The notes under the pieces were generated by a model. It saw nothing but the letters and a program-made list of their open reading frames with translations, made no database searches and had not been told where the DNA came from. Positions 51,609-61,012 of a DNA stretch of 64,000 bases are shown here, piece after piece. A program made the position numbers and the translations under genes. Source of the stretch: Acidimicrobiia bacterium (GTDB lineage: Bacteria; Actinomycetota; Acidimicrobiia; Spongiisociales; ZC4RG35); the NCBI GenBank assembly GCA_026002975.1, contig BPGJ01000011.1:1-64000 (forward strand). Direction: 5' to 3'. Positions within the stretch are counted from its first letter, which is position 1; every line of letters starts with the position of its first letter.

Positions 51609-52640
51609 TCAGCCCGACGCGGCCCTGACCAGCGGCGCCACCTTGGTGCCGAACAGTTCGATGGCTCTCAGCACCTTGTCGTGGGGCATGGTTCCCACGC
51701 TGATGTGCAGCATGAAGCGCGAGATCCCCAGGATCTCCTTCCATCGGAGGATCTTCGTGGCGACTTCCTCTGGGTCACCTATCACCAGAGAACCCTCCGG
51801 CCTCCTCATCGCTTCGAAGTGGGCTCTCGTCATGGGGGGCCATCCCCGCTCCTGTCCGATCTTGGTCATGGCCAGCGCGTACGAGGGGAAGTACTCGTCG
51901 GCGGCCTGATCGGAACTGTCGGCCACGTATCCGTGGGCGTGGACCGCCAGCGGCACCCGGGATGGGTCGTACCCGTATTCGCGGAGGGTGGCCCGGTGTA
52001 TCTCGGCGAGGCGAGCGAAACGGCGGGGGTCCCCGCCGATGATGGCCAACGCCACCGGCAGGCCCCGACGAGCCGCCCGCACCATCGAGGCGGGGTTGCC
52101 TCCTACACCCACCCAGATGGGGAACGGATCCTGCTGGGGTCGGGGATATATGCCTTGCCCGCGGATCGGGGGGCGGAATCGTCCGGACCACTCGACGATC
52201 TCGTTGTCCCGGATGGTCAACAGCAAGTCGAGTTTCTCGGCGAAGAGCTCGTCGTAGTCGGCCAGGTCGTAGCCGAAGAGGGGGAACGACTCGATGAACG
52301 AGCCCCGACCCACCAGCAACTCCGCCCGGCCGTCGGACAGCAGGTCGAGGGTGGCGTACTGCTGGAAGACCCTCACCGGGTCGTCGGTGGAGAGGATCAC
52401 CACAGCCGGGGAGAGCCGGATGTTCTGGGTTCGGGCCGCGGCGGCGGCGAGCACCACCGCGGGGGCCGAGGCCGCGAAGTCGGGACGGTGATGCTCCCCC
52501 AGTCCGTATACGTCCAGGCCGACCTCCTCGGCTTTCTCGATCTCCTCGAGAACCTGGCGGAGGCGTTCCCCATGACCGACAAGTTCCCCGGTCAGCGGGT
52601 CGGGGAGGGTCTCGGCGAAACTGGTGAGTCCCAACTCCAT
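51609..52640 (-). CDS. LLM class flavin/F420-dependent oxidoreductase
   Basis: A 343-residue luciferase-like TIM barrel. MELGLTSFAETLPDP begins the first strand, followed by KAEEVGLDVYGLGEHHRPDF (the EHH segment of this family), LSPAVVILSTDDPVRVFQQY, GRAELLVGRGSFIESFPLFGYD and PIWVGVGGNPASMVRAARRG. Actinobacterial proteins of this type use F420 or FMN. ATG 52640 lies 11 bases after the GH1 stop; the frame extends upstream into the GH1 gene, but without a ribosome site. A substrate cannot be assigned. Confidence 0.88.
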   Translation of the reverse strand: MELGLTSFAETLPDPLTGELVGHGERLRQVLEEIEKAEEVGLDVYGLGEHHRPDFAASAPAVVLAAAAARTQNIRLSPAVVILSTDDPVRVFQQYATLDLLSDGRAELLVGRGSFIESFPLFGYDLADYDELFAEKLDLLLTIRDNEIVEWSGRFRPPIRGQGIYPRPQQDPFPIWVGVGGNPASMVRAARRGLPVALAIIGGDPRRFARLAEIHRATLREYGYDPSRVPLAVHAHGYVADSSDQAADEYFPSYALAMTKIGQERGWPPMTRAHFEAMRRPEGSLVIGDPEEVATKILRWKEILGISRFMLHISVGTMPHDKVLRAIELFGTKVAPLVRAASG

Positions 52641-52651
52641 CTGCCCACCGC

Positions 52652-54019
52652 TCAACACGTGCCTCCCCCGTTTATTCCCGACCTGATGAGGTCCCGATAC
52701 CAATAGGCGCTCGCCTTGGGTGACCGGTCGAGGGTCCGACGATCGACGTAGAACAGACCGAACGTCTTCGAGTATCCGTAGGACCATTCGAAGTTGTCGA
52801 GCAGCGACCAGACGAAGTACCCCCGCAGGTCGACGCCGGCCTCTATCGCCTCACCGGCAGCCGCGACGTGGGCCGACAGGTAGTCGACCCGGGGTTGATC
52901 GTCGATCCGGCCTCCGACCGGGCGGTCCTCGAAGGCGGCTCCGTTCTCGGTGATGAACAGCGGCAGATCGGGATAGGCATCCGAGACGCGACGCAGCATC
53001 CATGTCAGGCCGTCGGGGTCGATGCCCCAGCCCATAGCGGTGACCGGACCGGAGGGCGGCACCAGCACGGCTTCGTCGGCGCCCGGCCACTCCGCCGGCG
53101 AAGGGGCACCCCGGCGGTAGGCGATCCGGTTCACGTTGTAGTAGTTGACCCCCAGGTAGTCGGACGGTGTGAAGTGGGTTTCCAGCTCTCCCGGATCCTC
53201 CTCCACTCCCAGCACGCGGCAGATGTCCGACACCTCGTCGGGGACCCCACCCCGCAGCGCCCCCTCGAGGAACAGCCGGTTCTGGATCAGGTCCACCCTG
53301 TCGGCGGCTTCGGCGTCTCGTGGATCGTCTACTGCCGGCCAGGCGGGGATCAGGTTGAGAACGATCCCCACCCGATGCTCGGGAGCCCGCTTCTTGATGA
53401 CGCCGGCCGCCCGGTGGTGGCCCACCAACAGTCGGTGGGCCACCCGGTGCGCCACCGCGGGATCGGTCGCCCCCGGGGCGTGGACCCCCGCCGAGTGGCC
53501 GAGGAACGCGGCGCACCAGGGTTCGTTGATGGTCGCCCAGACGTCGACGAGGTCGCCCAGCGTCTGGTGGGCGGCTTCCGCGTATCGGGCGAACCATTCG
53601 GGAGATTCCGATGCCGCCCAGCCACCCTGTTCCTGCAGTATCTGGGGGAGGTCCCAGTGGTAGAGCGTGGCAACCGGGACGATCCCTTCCTCCCGCAGCA
53701 GCCGGCACAGCCGTCGATAGAACTCGGCTCCGGCCGGGTTCACGTCCCCGACCCCGTCCGGGATCAGCCTGGGCCAGGCGATCGAAAACCGATATGCGTC
53801 CAACCCGAGCCAACCCATCAGCGCGACGTCCTCCTCCAGCCGGTGGTAGTGGTCGGCGGCAACGTCCCCGGTGTCGCCCCCCAGGGTCTTGCCCGGGGTG
53901 TGGGAATAGACGTCCCAGATCGAGGGCGAGCGGCCGCCTTCGTCCACGGCCCCTTCGATCTGATACGCCGAGGTGGCAGCCCCCCACCAGAAACCTTCGG
54001 GGAACGTCGGATGGGTCAC
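52652..54019 (-). CDS. Glycoside hydrolase family 1 beta-glucosidase
   Basis: A 455-residue retaining beta-glycosidase. The N-terminal PEGFWWGAATSAYQIEGA is the GH1 signature. The acid/base glutamate is in WATINEPWCAAFLG, and the nucleophile is in LPLFITENGAAFED. The C-terminal VWSLLDNFEWSYGYSKTFGL is also characteristic. No signal peptide, so it cleaves imported beta-glucosides in the cytoplasm. GTG 54019 (VTHPTFPEGF) is taken as the start. It follows the molybdate operon on the same strand but probably is separate. Confidence 0.93.
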   Translation of the reverse strand: MTHPTFPEGFWWGAATSAYQIEGAVDEGGRSPSIWDVYSHTPGKTLGGDTGDVAADHYHRLEEDVALMGWLGLDAYRFSIAWPRLIPDGVGDVNPAGAEFYRRLCRLLREEGIVPVATLYHWDLPQILQEQGGWAASESPEWFARYAEAAHQTLGDLVDVWATINEPWCAAFLGHSAGVHAPGATDPAVAHRVAHRLLVGHHRAAGVIKKRAPEHRVGIVLNLIPAWPAVDDPRDAEAADRVDLIQNRLFLEGALRGGVPDEVSDICRVLGVEEDPGELETHFTPSDYLGVNYYNVNRIAYRRGAPSPAEWPGADEAVLVPPSGPVTAMGWGIDPDGLTWMLRRVSDAYPDLPLFITENGAAFEDRPVGGRIDDQPRVDYLSAHVAAAGEAIEAGVDLRGYFVWSLLDNFEWSYGYSKTFGLFYVDRRTLDRSPKASAYWYRDLIRSGINGGGTC

Positions 54020-54039
54020 TCCCGTGATCCTAGAGGTCG

Positions 54040-54678
54040 TCACACCGCGCCGACGAGACCGTCCCTGGCCGGGACTATCCGGTCGCCCAGCTCCCGTGCT
54101 TCTTCGGGGTCGTGGGTCACGAACACCGTGGGCACTCTCCACCGATCCACCAGAGTCATGAGGAGAGTTCGCATCCGGCGGCGGACCGGCAGGTCGAGGG
54201 CGTTGAACGGTTCGTCCAAGAGCACGACCCGGGGGCCCCCGGCCAGCGCCCGGGCGAGGGCCACCCTCTGTGCCTGGCCGCCGGACAGCTGAGCCGGCCG
54301 TCGTTCCGACAGGTCGTCTGCGCCCACCTCCTCGAGCCACCGGAGAGCCACCTGCCTACGGTCGCCCGGTTCCCTCACCGCGAGGGCTACGTTGTCGATC
54401 ACCGTCCGATGGGGGAGGAGGAGGGCGTCCTGAAAGACGATCCCCACCCGCCGGTCCTGGGCGGGGACCCATAGCCCGGCGTCGGTGTCGACCAGCGGCT
54501 CCCCGTCGAGTTCGATCCGACCCCGGTCGGGACGGTCGAGCCCGGCCAACAGACGAATGGTCAGGGTCTTGCCGGCTCCCGACGGCCCGAACAGCACCGC
54601 TATGCCGTCCCCGGTGGTGAACCTGGCTCTCAACTCGAAATCGCCGACCCGTCGAACGACGTCGACCGCCAGACTCAC
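54040..54678 (-). CDS. modC: Molybdate ABC transporter ATP-binding protein ModC
   Basis: A 212-residue ATPase. Walker A is LFGPSGAGKTLTIRLL, the Q-loop GIVFQDALLLPHRTVIDNV, the signature QLSGGQAQRVALARAL, Walker B VVLLDEPFNALDLPV and the switch histidine VFVTHDPEEA. It is shorter than usual: the C-terminal MOP/TOBE molybdate-binding domain is absent. The GTG start overlaps modB (GTGA). Third gene of modABC, so it powers molybdate (or tungstate) import. Its stop is 21 bases from the GH1 start. Confidence 0.88.
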   Translation of the reverse strand: MSLAVDVVRRVGDFELRARFTTGDGIAVLFGPSGAGKTLTIRLLAGLDRPDRGRIELDGEPLVDTDAGLWVPAQDRRVGIVFQDALLLPHRTVIDNVALAVREPGDRRQVALRWLEEVGADDLSERRPAQLSGGQAQRVALARALAGGPRVVLLDEPFNALDLPVRRRMRTLLMTLVDRWRVPTVFVTHDPEEARELGDRIVPARDGLVGAV

Positions 54679-55322
54679 GACCCCTCCATACGACGCACCA
54701 ACAGGAGGACGCCCACCGCCACCCCCAGCAGCACGGCGGCGAGCAGTCCGGCCCGGTCGTAGTCGAACGCTTGAACCGCGTCGTAGATGGCGATCGGCAT
54801 GGTCTGGGTGCGGCCAGGAATGTTCCCCGCCACCATCACCGTGGTTCCGAAGTCCCCCAGAGCCCGGGCGAACGCCAGAGCCACACCGGCGGCGATCCCC
54901 CGCCTGGCCAGCGGCAAGGTGATGTGGAAGGCGATGCCCAGCCGGGAGAGCCCCATGACCTCGCCGACCTCCTCGAAGCGGCGGTCCACCGAGTCGACTG
55001 CGGCTCTCACCGAACGGAGACAGAAGGGGAACGAGGCCACTGCGGCCGCGACCACAGCCCCCTGCCAGGTGAAGACCAGAGGCCCACCGAACACAGATTC
55101 CCAGAGATTCCCGATCGGGCTGCGTCGTCCCAGCAACACCAACAGGTAGTAGCCGAGCACGGTGGGAGGCATCACGATCGGAGCCGTCGCCAACGCATCC
55201 AGGAGGCGGCGGCCCGGAAACTCGAGTCTGGACAGCATGTAACCCAAGGTCACACCTCCGGCGGCGACCAGGACCGTCGCCGTCAGCGCCACCCGTAGGG
55301 AGAGCCACAGTGGATCCCACAT
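54675..55322 (-). CDS. modB: Molybdate ABC transporter permease ModB
   Basis: A 215-residue permease with about five helices. MWDPLWLSLRVALTATVLVA starts it; APIVMPPTVLGYYLLVLLGR, ASFPFCLRSVRAAVDSVDRR and the EAA motif EVMGLSRLGIAFHITLPLARRGI match ModB/CysT-type permeases. GDFGTTVMVAGNIPGRTQT is the molybdate-group pattern. It overlaps modA by one base (TGATG) and modC by four. Confidence 0.92.
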   Translation of the reverse strand: MWDPLWLSLRVALTATVLVAAGGVTLGYMLSRLEFPGRRLLDALATAPIVMPPTVLGYYLLVLLGRRSPIGNLWESVFGGPLVFTWQGAVVAAAVASFPFCLRSVRAAVDSVDRRFEEVGEVMGLSRLGIAFHITLPLARRGIAAGVALAFARALGDFGTTVMVAGNIPGRTQTMPIAIYDAVQAFDYDRAGLLAAVLLGVAVGVLLLVRRMEGS

Positions 55323-56050
55323 CAGGGCAACCCGAACCCGAAACGCTCGAGCAGTGCCCGACCCTCCTCACCGGTGAGGTAGGACACGAACCGGTCGGCG
55401 ATGACTCGTCGGTCGGGGTCTCGGGTGACGACCACCAGGGTCTGCTCCAGGGGTGGATACAGGTTCTGATCCACCTCCATCCAGTAGCCGCCGGCCGCCA
55501 ACGCCAGGGAAGCCGAAACCAGGGCGACGTCGGCGTCCCCGGTGGAGGCCAGCCGCAGGGTGTCCGACACGTTCTCTCCGTACACCAGCCGGTCGGCGAG
55601 CATCTCCCATGCGCCTATCGCCTCCAACGCTGCACGGGCAGCCGCTCCGTACGGTGCGTGTTCGGGATTGGCGATCGCCACCACCCTGACGTCGGGATCG
55701 GCGACGACCTCGGCCAGGGATCTCCATCCGCCCTGTTGTCTGGACCAGATGACGAGCCGCCCCAACGCGTACACCCTCCGCGAAGAGGGGTCTCCCCTGC
55801 CGCGGGAGATGACCAGATCCACGTAACCGGCGTCGGCCGACAGGAACACGTCGACCGGCGCCCCCTCCACGATCTGTTGGGCGAGCTGCCCGGACGATCC
55901 GAACTGGAAGACCACCCCTTCGGGAGCTCCAGCCTCCTCGAACACGGGACGCAGGTCTGCCGCGGCGGCCACCACCAACTGATCGGAGGCGGCCGAGGGG
56001 CTGCAGGCCAAGGCCGACCCGAGGAGGAGCCAGACCAGTACCCTCTTCAC
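55322..56050 (-). CDS. modA: Molybdate ABC transporter substrate-binding lipoprotein ModA
   Basis: A 242-residue binding protein. The signal KRVLVWLLLGSALACSPS ends in a lipobox (LAC). The mature part begins LVVAAAADLRPVFEE and continues VVFQFGSSGQLAQQIVEGAP, the ModA pattern in which the Ser residues bind the oxoanion, then YGENVSDTLRLASTGDADVALVSASLAL (over two strands). GTG 56050 overlaps the regulator stop (GTGA). Binds molybdate or tungstate outside the membrane. Confidence 0.9.
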   Translation of the reverse strand: MKRVLVWLLLGSALACSPSAASDQLVVAAAADLRPVFEEAGAPEGVVFQFGSSGQLAQQIVEGAPVDVFLSADAGYVDLVISRGRGDPSSRRVYALGRLVIWSRQQGGWRSLAEVVADPDVRVVAIANPEHAPYGAAARAALEAIGAWEMLADRLVYGENVSDTLRLASTGDADVALVSASLALAAGGYWMEVDQNLYPPLEQTLVVVTRDPDRRVIADRFVSYLTGEEGRALLERFGFGLP

Positions 56051-57039
56051 ACTCGCTCCCCCAACCCGCCCAGCTCGTAACCACCCAGAGTCTCCAGGAG
56101 GGATCGGAACCGACGGGAAGCGATCGCGGCCAACGCCGCACCGACCTCGGGCGACCCGGCATGGCTCTCCTCCACCCACAGCTCGGCCACGTGGTACCCC
56201 AAGGGGAAGAACTCCAGGTCGGTCGCCCGAGCGGCGGGTTCGATCGTCAACGCCGGCACACCCAGGAGCCGACCGATCCGGGCGGCCTCGAGGTGCCCCC
56301 CGGCCACCGGTCCGGGAACCGGACCCACCACCTCCACGAAACTCTGCTGGATGGCCGCCGAGGAGTCCCTCTGGACCACGGGGAGTCGGCCCTTCCTCAC
56401 CTCGTCGAACCACCCTCGCCCGAGCCCGTCGGGAACACCCAGGCCGATCCGCCATCCGGCCAGACGGAACCGCACCACCGAGCCGGGCGCGGCCGGCAGC
56501 CCGCCCTCGGGAGCGTGGACCACCGCGGCGTGGCTCCGTCGGTCGGTGAGGGCCTCCAAAGCCCGGCCGGTGGAGGTCGGAACCGCCAACGCGCCGTAGC
56601 CCGCCTCCCGGAGGATCTCCTCCAAGGTTCCCAACGCCGGTTCGCATCCGGCCACGACCAGTCCGGGGCGGACTCCCCGGGAGGTCTCGACCCTACCGCC
56701 GACGACGACACCGTCCGGGAGGCTCCACCCATCCACGTCGGACTGGGCCGGTATGCACACCACCCGATCCCCGACTCGACTCAACTTGACCAGACTCCCT
56801 TCGCCCGGAGGGAGCCCGGTGATCACGTCGACCGGAGCGACGTGCTCCGTCCACAGGTCCTCCAAGTCGACCTGGAGAGCTCGGGCGAGGGCCAGCGCCG
56901 CATCCACCCGGGGAAGATGGCGCCCGGCCTCCACCGCGCCCACGAGCTGTCGACTCACCCCCGCCATGTCCGCCAGGCGCTTCTGGCTCAGACCTCGTTC
57001 CCGGCGCAGTTCCCGGAGACGAACTCCGAAAGCCTCCAT
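56047..57039 (-). CDS. XRE-type HTH regulator fused to a molybdate-binding-protein domain
   Basis: A 330-residue one-component regulator. The HTH is RLRELRRERGLSQKRLADMAGVSRQLVGAVE (two helices, residues 6-37), of the XRE/Cro type. The rest is a periplasmic-binding-protein-like domain related to ModA/LysR ligand domains (DGVVVGGRVETSRGVRPGLVVAGCEPAL, ALAVPTSTGRALEALTDRR, ARIGRLLGVPALTIEP, split in the protein). Such proteins head molybdate operons and repress or activate modABC on molybdate binding. ATG 57039 is preferred; TTG 57057 is possible. It overlaps modA by 4 bases. Confidence 0.85.
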   Translation of the reverse strand: MEAFGVRLRELRRERGLSQKRLADMAGVSRQLVGAVEAGRHLPRVDAALALARALQVDLEDLWTEHVAPVDVITGLPPGEGSLVKLSRVGDRVVCIPAQSDVDGWSLPDGVVVGGRVETSRGVRPGLVVAGCEPALGTLEEILREAGYGALAVPTSTGRALEALTDRRSHAAVVHAPEGGLPAAPGSVVRFRLAGWRIGLGVPDGLGRGWFDEVRKGRLPVVQRDSSAAIQQSFVEVVGPVPGPVAGGHLEAARIGRLLGVPALTIEPAARATDLEFFPLGYHVAELWVEESHAGSPEVGAALAAIASRRFRSLLETLGGYELGGLGERV

Positions 57040-57042
57040 ACG

Positions 57043-57059
57043 CTTGCAAACTAGCAAAT
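57043..57059. promoter_or_regulatory. TTTGC repeat operator before the molybdate regulator
   Basis: On the minus strand TTTGCTAG and TTTGCAAG follow each other directly; the pair also contains TTGC-N6-GCAA as an inverted repeat. It lies immediately before the preferred start and is AT-rich against its surroundings. A likely self-control site for the regulator just downstream. Confidence 0.4.
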
Positions 57060-57152
57060 ACGACAGAATCCTGGCATCCGGGTATTCCCCAGGGGCGAAT
57101 TCCGGATCTTCCCCGATGGTCAGTACCCGCCTGGCGGCGGAGACTGGCCGCC

Positions 57153-58426
57153 ATGGAACGGAACCGGTACATCGACTTCCTCCGTGCCGCCGCCATCCTC
57201 ATGGTCGTGATCGGCCACTGGCTGGTGGCCGCCCCCTACGTGGACTCCGACGGAGTGTTGACCGCCGGGCACCTGCTCGCCGATCTCCCTTGGACCCGAT
57301 GGCTCACCTGGTTGTTCCAGGTGATGCCGGTGTTCTTCCTGGTGGGCGGTTATGCCAACGCGGCGTCGTGGCATTCGGCCCATCCAGGCCCATACGGACA
57401 CTGGCTGCAACGACGGGTGATCCGCCTGCTCCGCCCGGTGGCCCCACTGATGGTCTTCTGGTCGGCTCTGGTGATCGTCCTCGACGGCTGTGTTCGATCC
57501 CTCGCTGGTCGGTTTGGCGACCCAGGCCGCCCTGGTGCCGGTCTGGTTCCTGGCCACCTATCTGTTGGTGGCGGCGGCCACGCCGTGGACGGTGAGCCTG
57601 TGGAAGAGGTGGGGCTGGTGGTCGGTGGCGGCGGGGACCGCGGCGGCCGCCATGGTCGACCTGCTGCCCCGAGGCGCCGCCTCCTGGCTCAACTACGTGT
57701 TCGTGTGGGGCACCGTCCATCAACTGGGTTACGCATGGCGGGAGGGCCGCCTCCGCCGGGCGGCCCCCTCACTGGCGGGCCTGGGAGCAGCAGGCCTGGC
57801 CGGAGTCGTGGGAATGGGTTGGTATCCGGTGAGCATGGTCGGGGTTCCGGGCGCCGAGGTCAACAACACGGTCCCGCCCCGCCTCGCGCTGCTCCTCCTG
57901 GGATTCGCCCAGACGGGCCTCCTGTCACTCCTGGAGGACGCAGGACAACGGGCACTCCGCCGGACGGGACTGTGGATGGCGACGATCTGGGTGAACCTGC
58001 GGATCATGTCGATCTACCTGTGGCACCTGACCGCCATGGTGCTCACCATCGGTGCCGGCCTCGCCCTCGGCGGGCTGGGCCTGGGCCTGTCCCCCGGATC
58101 GGCCGGCTGGTGGTGGTCTCGACCCTCTTTGGCTCCTGGTCCTGGCCATCGCAACCTCCCCGTTCGTCGCTCTCTTCGCCCGGTTCGAGCGACCTCACCG
58201 CCCGTCGCCCCGACCGACATGGCTCAGCCTGTTGGGCACCCTCTCCGCCTGCTCGGGGCTGGGCTGGGTCGCATACTGGGGACTGACCCGAGATTGGTGG
58301 GGTCCGGCGGCTTTCTTCCTCGGCGCCCTCGCCGCCGGGGTCCTCCCCGGTGGCGGGCGACCAAACTGGGAGCATGCAGGACCGGCTGTTCGGGCATCCG
58401 GAGGACGGGTCGGGGGTTCGGCCTGA
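57153..58426 (+). CDS. Acyltransferase 3 family membrane protein (two frameshifts)
   Basis: Integral-membrane O-acyltransferase, about 424 residues after repair. MERNRYIDFLRAAAILMVVIG starts with the acyltransferase-3 motif: the R-x-x-A-I-x-x-V-x-G-H block, with the His in VIGHWLV. MPVFFLVGGYANA and HWLQRRVIRLLRPVAPLM follow. The frame breaks near 57489 (LVIVLDG continues VFDPSLVGLATQAALVPVWF with one base removed) and near 58115-58125 (GSAGWW continues LWLLVLAIATSPFVALFAR). The second frame has about seven helices with IYLWHLTAMVLTIGAGLALG. The C terminus overlaps the PLP-enzyme gene. It may add acetyl or succinyl groups to an envelope polymer; substrate unknown. Confidence 0.78.
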
Positions 58427-59617
58427 GCTCTGGCTGCGCGACAGCCCTCGGACCATCACATCTCCCCCTCCGCCGCCGGCCCCAGCTCTCGACTTCCACC
58501 GCACGCTTCCCGGCTATCGGCCCACCCCCCTCCGGCGCCTACCCTCACGCCGAGGACCGGCTTGGGAGTCGGCACGGTCTGGGTCAAGGACGAGACCGGC
58601 CGGCTCGGACTCCCCGCCTTCAAGATCCTGGGCGCTTCCTGGGCGCTGTGGCGGATGCTCACCGAGGAGGCGGGGAGCCATCCTCCCTCGGCTAGCTGGG
58701 ACGGGCTCTTGGAGTTGGCTCGCCGGATCGGTCCCCGCCGCCTGGTCACGGCGACCGACGGCAACCACGGCCGGGGCGTGGCCCGCCTCGCCTCGATGCT
58801 CGGGTGGCCCTGCACGGTGTTCGTGCCCCTGGGGACGGCTCCGGCCCGCATCCGGCGCCATCGCATCGGAGGGGGCGGAGGTCGTGGTGGCCGATGGAGA
58901 CTACGACCTAGCCGTCCGACTGGCCGCCGGGGTCCCCGACGCTCGGACCCGGCCGCCCTGCTGCTCTCCGACACGTCGTGGCCCGGCTACGAGGAGGTGC
59001 CGGTCTGGGTTACCGAGGGTTACCGGACGATCTTCGCCGAGCTGGACGAACAGCTCGAGGACGCCGGCGGTGACGCTCCCGACCTGTTGGTGGTCCAGAT
59101 CGGGGTGGGGTCACTGGCAGCGGCTGCGATCGAGCACTACCGGGGCCGAGTCCGCCTCGCCGGGGTGGAGCCGATCGACGCGGCTTGCGTGTTGGCTTCC
59201 CTACGGGCGGGCCGGATCGTCAACGTGCCGGGCCCACATCGGTCGCTGATGGCAGGCCTCAACTGCGGCACCCCCTCCCGGACGGCCTGGCCCCTTCTCA
59301 GGTCGCATCTGGATGCCGTGGTGGCCATCGGTGACGAATGGCTGGCCCCGGCGATACGGTGGCTCGGCGAAGCCGGGATCGAAGCCGGGGAGACCGGCGC
59401 CGCCGGGCTTGCCGGCCTCACCGCCCTGCTGGGTTCGGACCGAGCCAGAACGGTACTGGACGTCGGTCCCGACACCTCGGTGGTGGTGCTGTGCACCGAA
59501 GGAGTGACCGACCCCGACGGCAGGAGGCGGCTACTGGGGGACGAGGACGATGGTGAGTCCCCCGATGATGACTTCGGCCGACCGCCGGGCGGCGATCCTG
59601 CACTTGGTGACCCGTAG
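58374..59617 (+). CDS. PLP-dependent lyase, diaminopropionate ammonia-lyase-like (multiple frameshifts)
   Basis: A threonine-synthase-fold enzyme, about 414 residues. ALDFHRTLPGYRPTPLRRL, VKDETGRLGLPAFKILGASWA (the PLP lysine in the AFK segment), VTATDGNHGRGVARLAS and LLVVQIGVGSLAAAAI match diaminopropionate ammonia-lyase. At least three or four single-base indels break it: about 58540-58565 (LAEDRLGVGTVWVKDE reads across), about 58855 (ARIRAIASEGAEVVVADG) and about 58940-58955 (DPAALLLSDTSWPGYEEVP). The C terminus reads opposite the VOC gene for 87 bases, so its end may also be shifted. The start is ATG 58374 (MQDRLFGHPEDG). Likely produces pyruvate and ammonia from an amino acid. Confidence 0.78.
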
Positions 59618-60211
59618 GTCGTCGCCGGGCACGATGGTCATCTCGGTTCCCGACAACCGGACCGTGTCGTCTGCCGACGAACCCACCATACGTTCCCACA
59701 CGTCGGTTCCGTAGGGGGAAACCACCTCGAGGCCCAACACCGCCCGGGCGCCGTTGAGGTGATTCGTCCATCCGGGCTGCCACACCGCTTCCGGGGTGTG
59801 ATGGTGACAGAAGAACACCCCGGGAGGCCCGAACACCACGGTGAACGCCGCCCGTCGGGTGGAGCCGTCGGCACCCACCGCCGTTCGCTCGAACCTCATG
59901 GGATCCCCGACGGCGAGCCCGGCTTGGATCAACCTCCGATGTTCGGCCTCGGGGTCAGCGGTGCGGATCACCAGGAAGGGGGCGGTTCCCGGTCCCGACT
60001 CAGCCACCCGGGCGGCGAACTGGCCCTCGATTCGGTCCGGCCGGGTCACCGCGACGATCTCCAGATATGAGCCCTCCAACACGACCAGACGGTTCGAGGT
60101 GCCGAAGGGATGATCGCTCCTAGGGGTGACCAGGAACCCGGCCTTCCGGTACTCCTCGGCGGCGAGGTCGAGGTCGGACACCACCTGGACGATGTGATCC
60201 AGCTCGGGCAC
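59531..60211 (-). CDS. Glyoxalase/VOC-type domain protein
   Basis: A 226-residue protein with a paired beta-alpha-beta-beta-beta (VOC) fold. The first half is PELDHIVQVVSDLDLAAEEY with GFLVTPRSDHPFGTSNRLV, the second has FTVVFGPPGVFFCHHHTPEA and WTNHLNGARAVLGLEVVSP. The H in ELDHIV and the HHH segment could be metal ligands. It resembles the glyoxalase-like PF13468 group. Overlaps the convergent PLP-lyase gene by 87 bases, although the C terminus of that gene is uncertain. Function unknown. Confidence 0.82.
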   Translation of the reverse strand: MPELDHIVQVVSDLDLAAEEYRKAGFLVTPRSDHPFGTSNRLVVLEGSYLEIVAVTRPDRIEGQFAARVAESGPGTAPFLVIRTADPEAEHRRLIQAGLAVGDPMRFERTAVGADGSTRRAAFTVVFGPPGVFFCHHHTPEAVWQPGWTNHLNGARAVLGLEVVSPYGTDVWERMVGSSADDTVRLSGTEMTIVPGDDLRVTKCRIAARRSAEVIIGGLTIVLVPQ

Positions 60212-60220
60212 GGCCCGAAG

Positions 60221-60961
60221 TTACGCGGTCGGATGGCGGAACGCGGTCAGCGTCACGGTGCGGTAGTGGACGGTCAACTCGCCGCCCATCGAGTCGATCA
60301 GCGTTCCCACTTCCCGGAGGAGGCGATCTCGGCCGGGATACAGATGGTGGTCGCTGTAGGTGGCGAGGAGATCGAGGTACTGATCCCTGCCGTACGAGGA
60401 GGCCCACCAGAACTCCCGGTAGTCGACACCGCCGAAGGCTTCGACCAGATGCCGGACCTGTGTGTCCAGCCGTCCCCGCGCAACCCCACCGAGGGCGGGT
60501 GAGCCGGAGAGGTCCGGGGCTACCCGCCGATACAGCTCCCTCATCCGGGCGGCCACCTCGGGAGCGAGGCAAGGACGGTTCCAGAAGACACAGAGAGCGC
60601 CCCCGTCTAGCAGGACCGACCAGGCCTTGCGAGCCCCCGCCCGGGCGTCCACCCAGTGCCACGCCTGTCCCGACACCACCAACCCGAAACGACGCCCCCG
60701 GGGATCCCAAGACTCGAACGACGAGATCTCCACTGGTATGCCCCGACTGGATGCGATCATCGCCATACGGGGATCTGCCTCCACCCCCAGCACCGACCTC
60801 CCCCTGTCTCGGAGGAGCAACGACACCCGACCCGTCCCGCAACCCACGTCCAACACCGGTCCCGGACCCAGCGCCACCAGGTGGTCGACCAGCCCGGCCG
60901 GATATCCGGGGCGAGCCCGGTCGTACCTCACGGCGTCGTCTCCGAAGGAGGTGGCCCGCAT
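60221..60961 (-). CDS. Class I SAM-dependent methyltransferase
   Basis: A 246-residue methyltransferase. The SAM-binding motif I is PGPVLDVGCGTGRVSLLL, with the acidic residue in LGVEADPRMAMIAS and motif II in FGLVVSGQAWHWVDARAGAR, giving the Methyltransf_11 type. ATG 60961 gives MRATSFGDDAVRYDRARPGY, the usual start of this group; the open frame upstream belongs to shadow. It is divergent from the sarcosine-oxidase-like gene (52 bases between starts). Acceptor unknown. Confidence 0.88.
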   Translation of the reverse strand: MRATSFGDDAVRYDRARPGYPAGLVDHLVALGPGPVLDVGCGTGRVSLLLRDRGRSVLGVEADPRMAMIASSRGIPVEISSFESWDPRGRRFGLVVSGQAWHWVDARAGARKAWSVLLDGGALCVFWNRPCLAPEVAARMRELYRRVAPDLSGSPALGGVARGRLDTQVRHLVEAFGGVDYREFWWASSYGRDQYLDLLATYSDHHLYPGRDRLLREVGTLIDSMGGELTVHYRTVTLTAFRHPTA

Positions 60962-61012
60962 GGTGTCGTCCACGGTGCCGGGAAGGCTAGGGTCAGGCCG
61001 GAGGTACCGACC

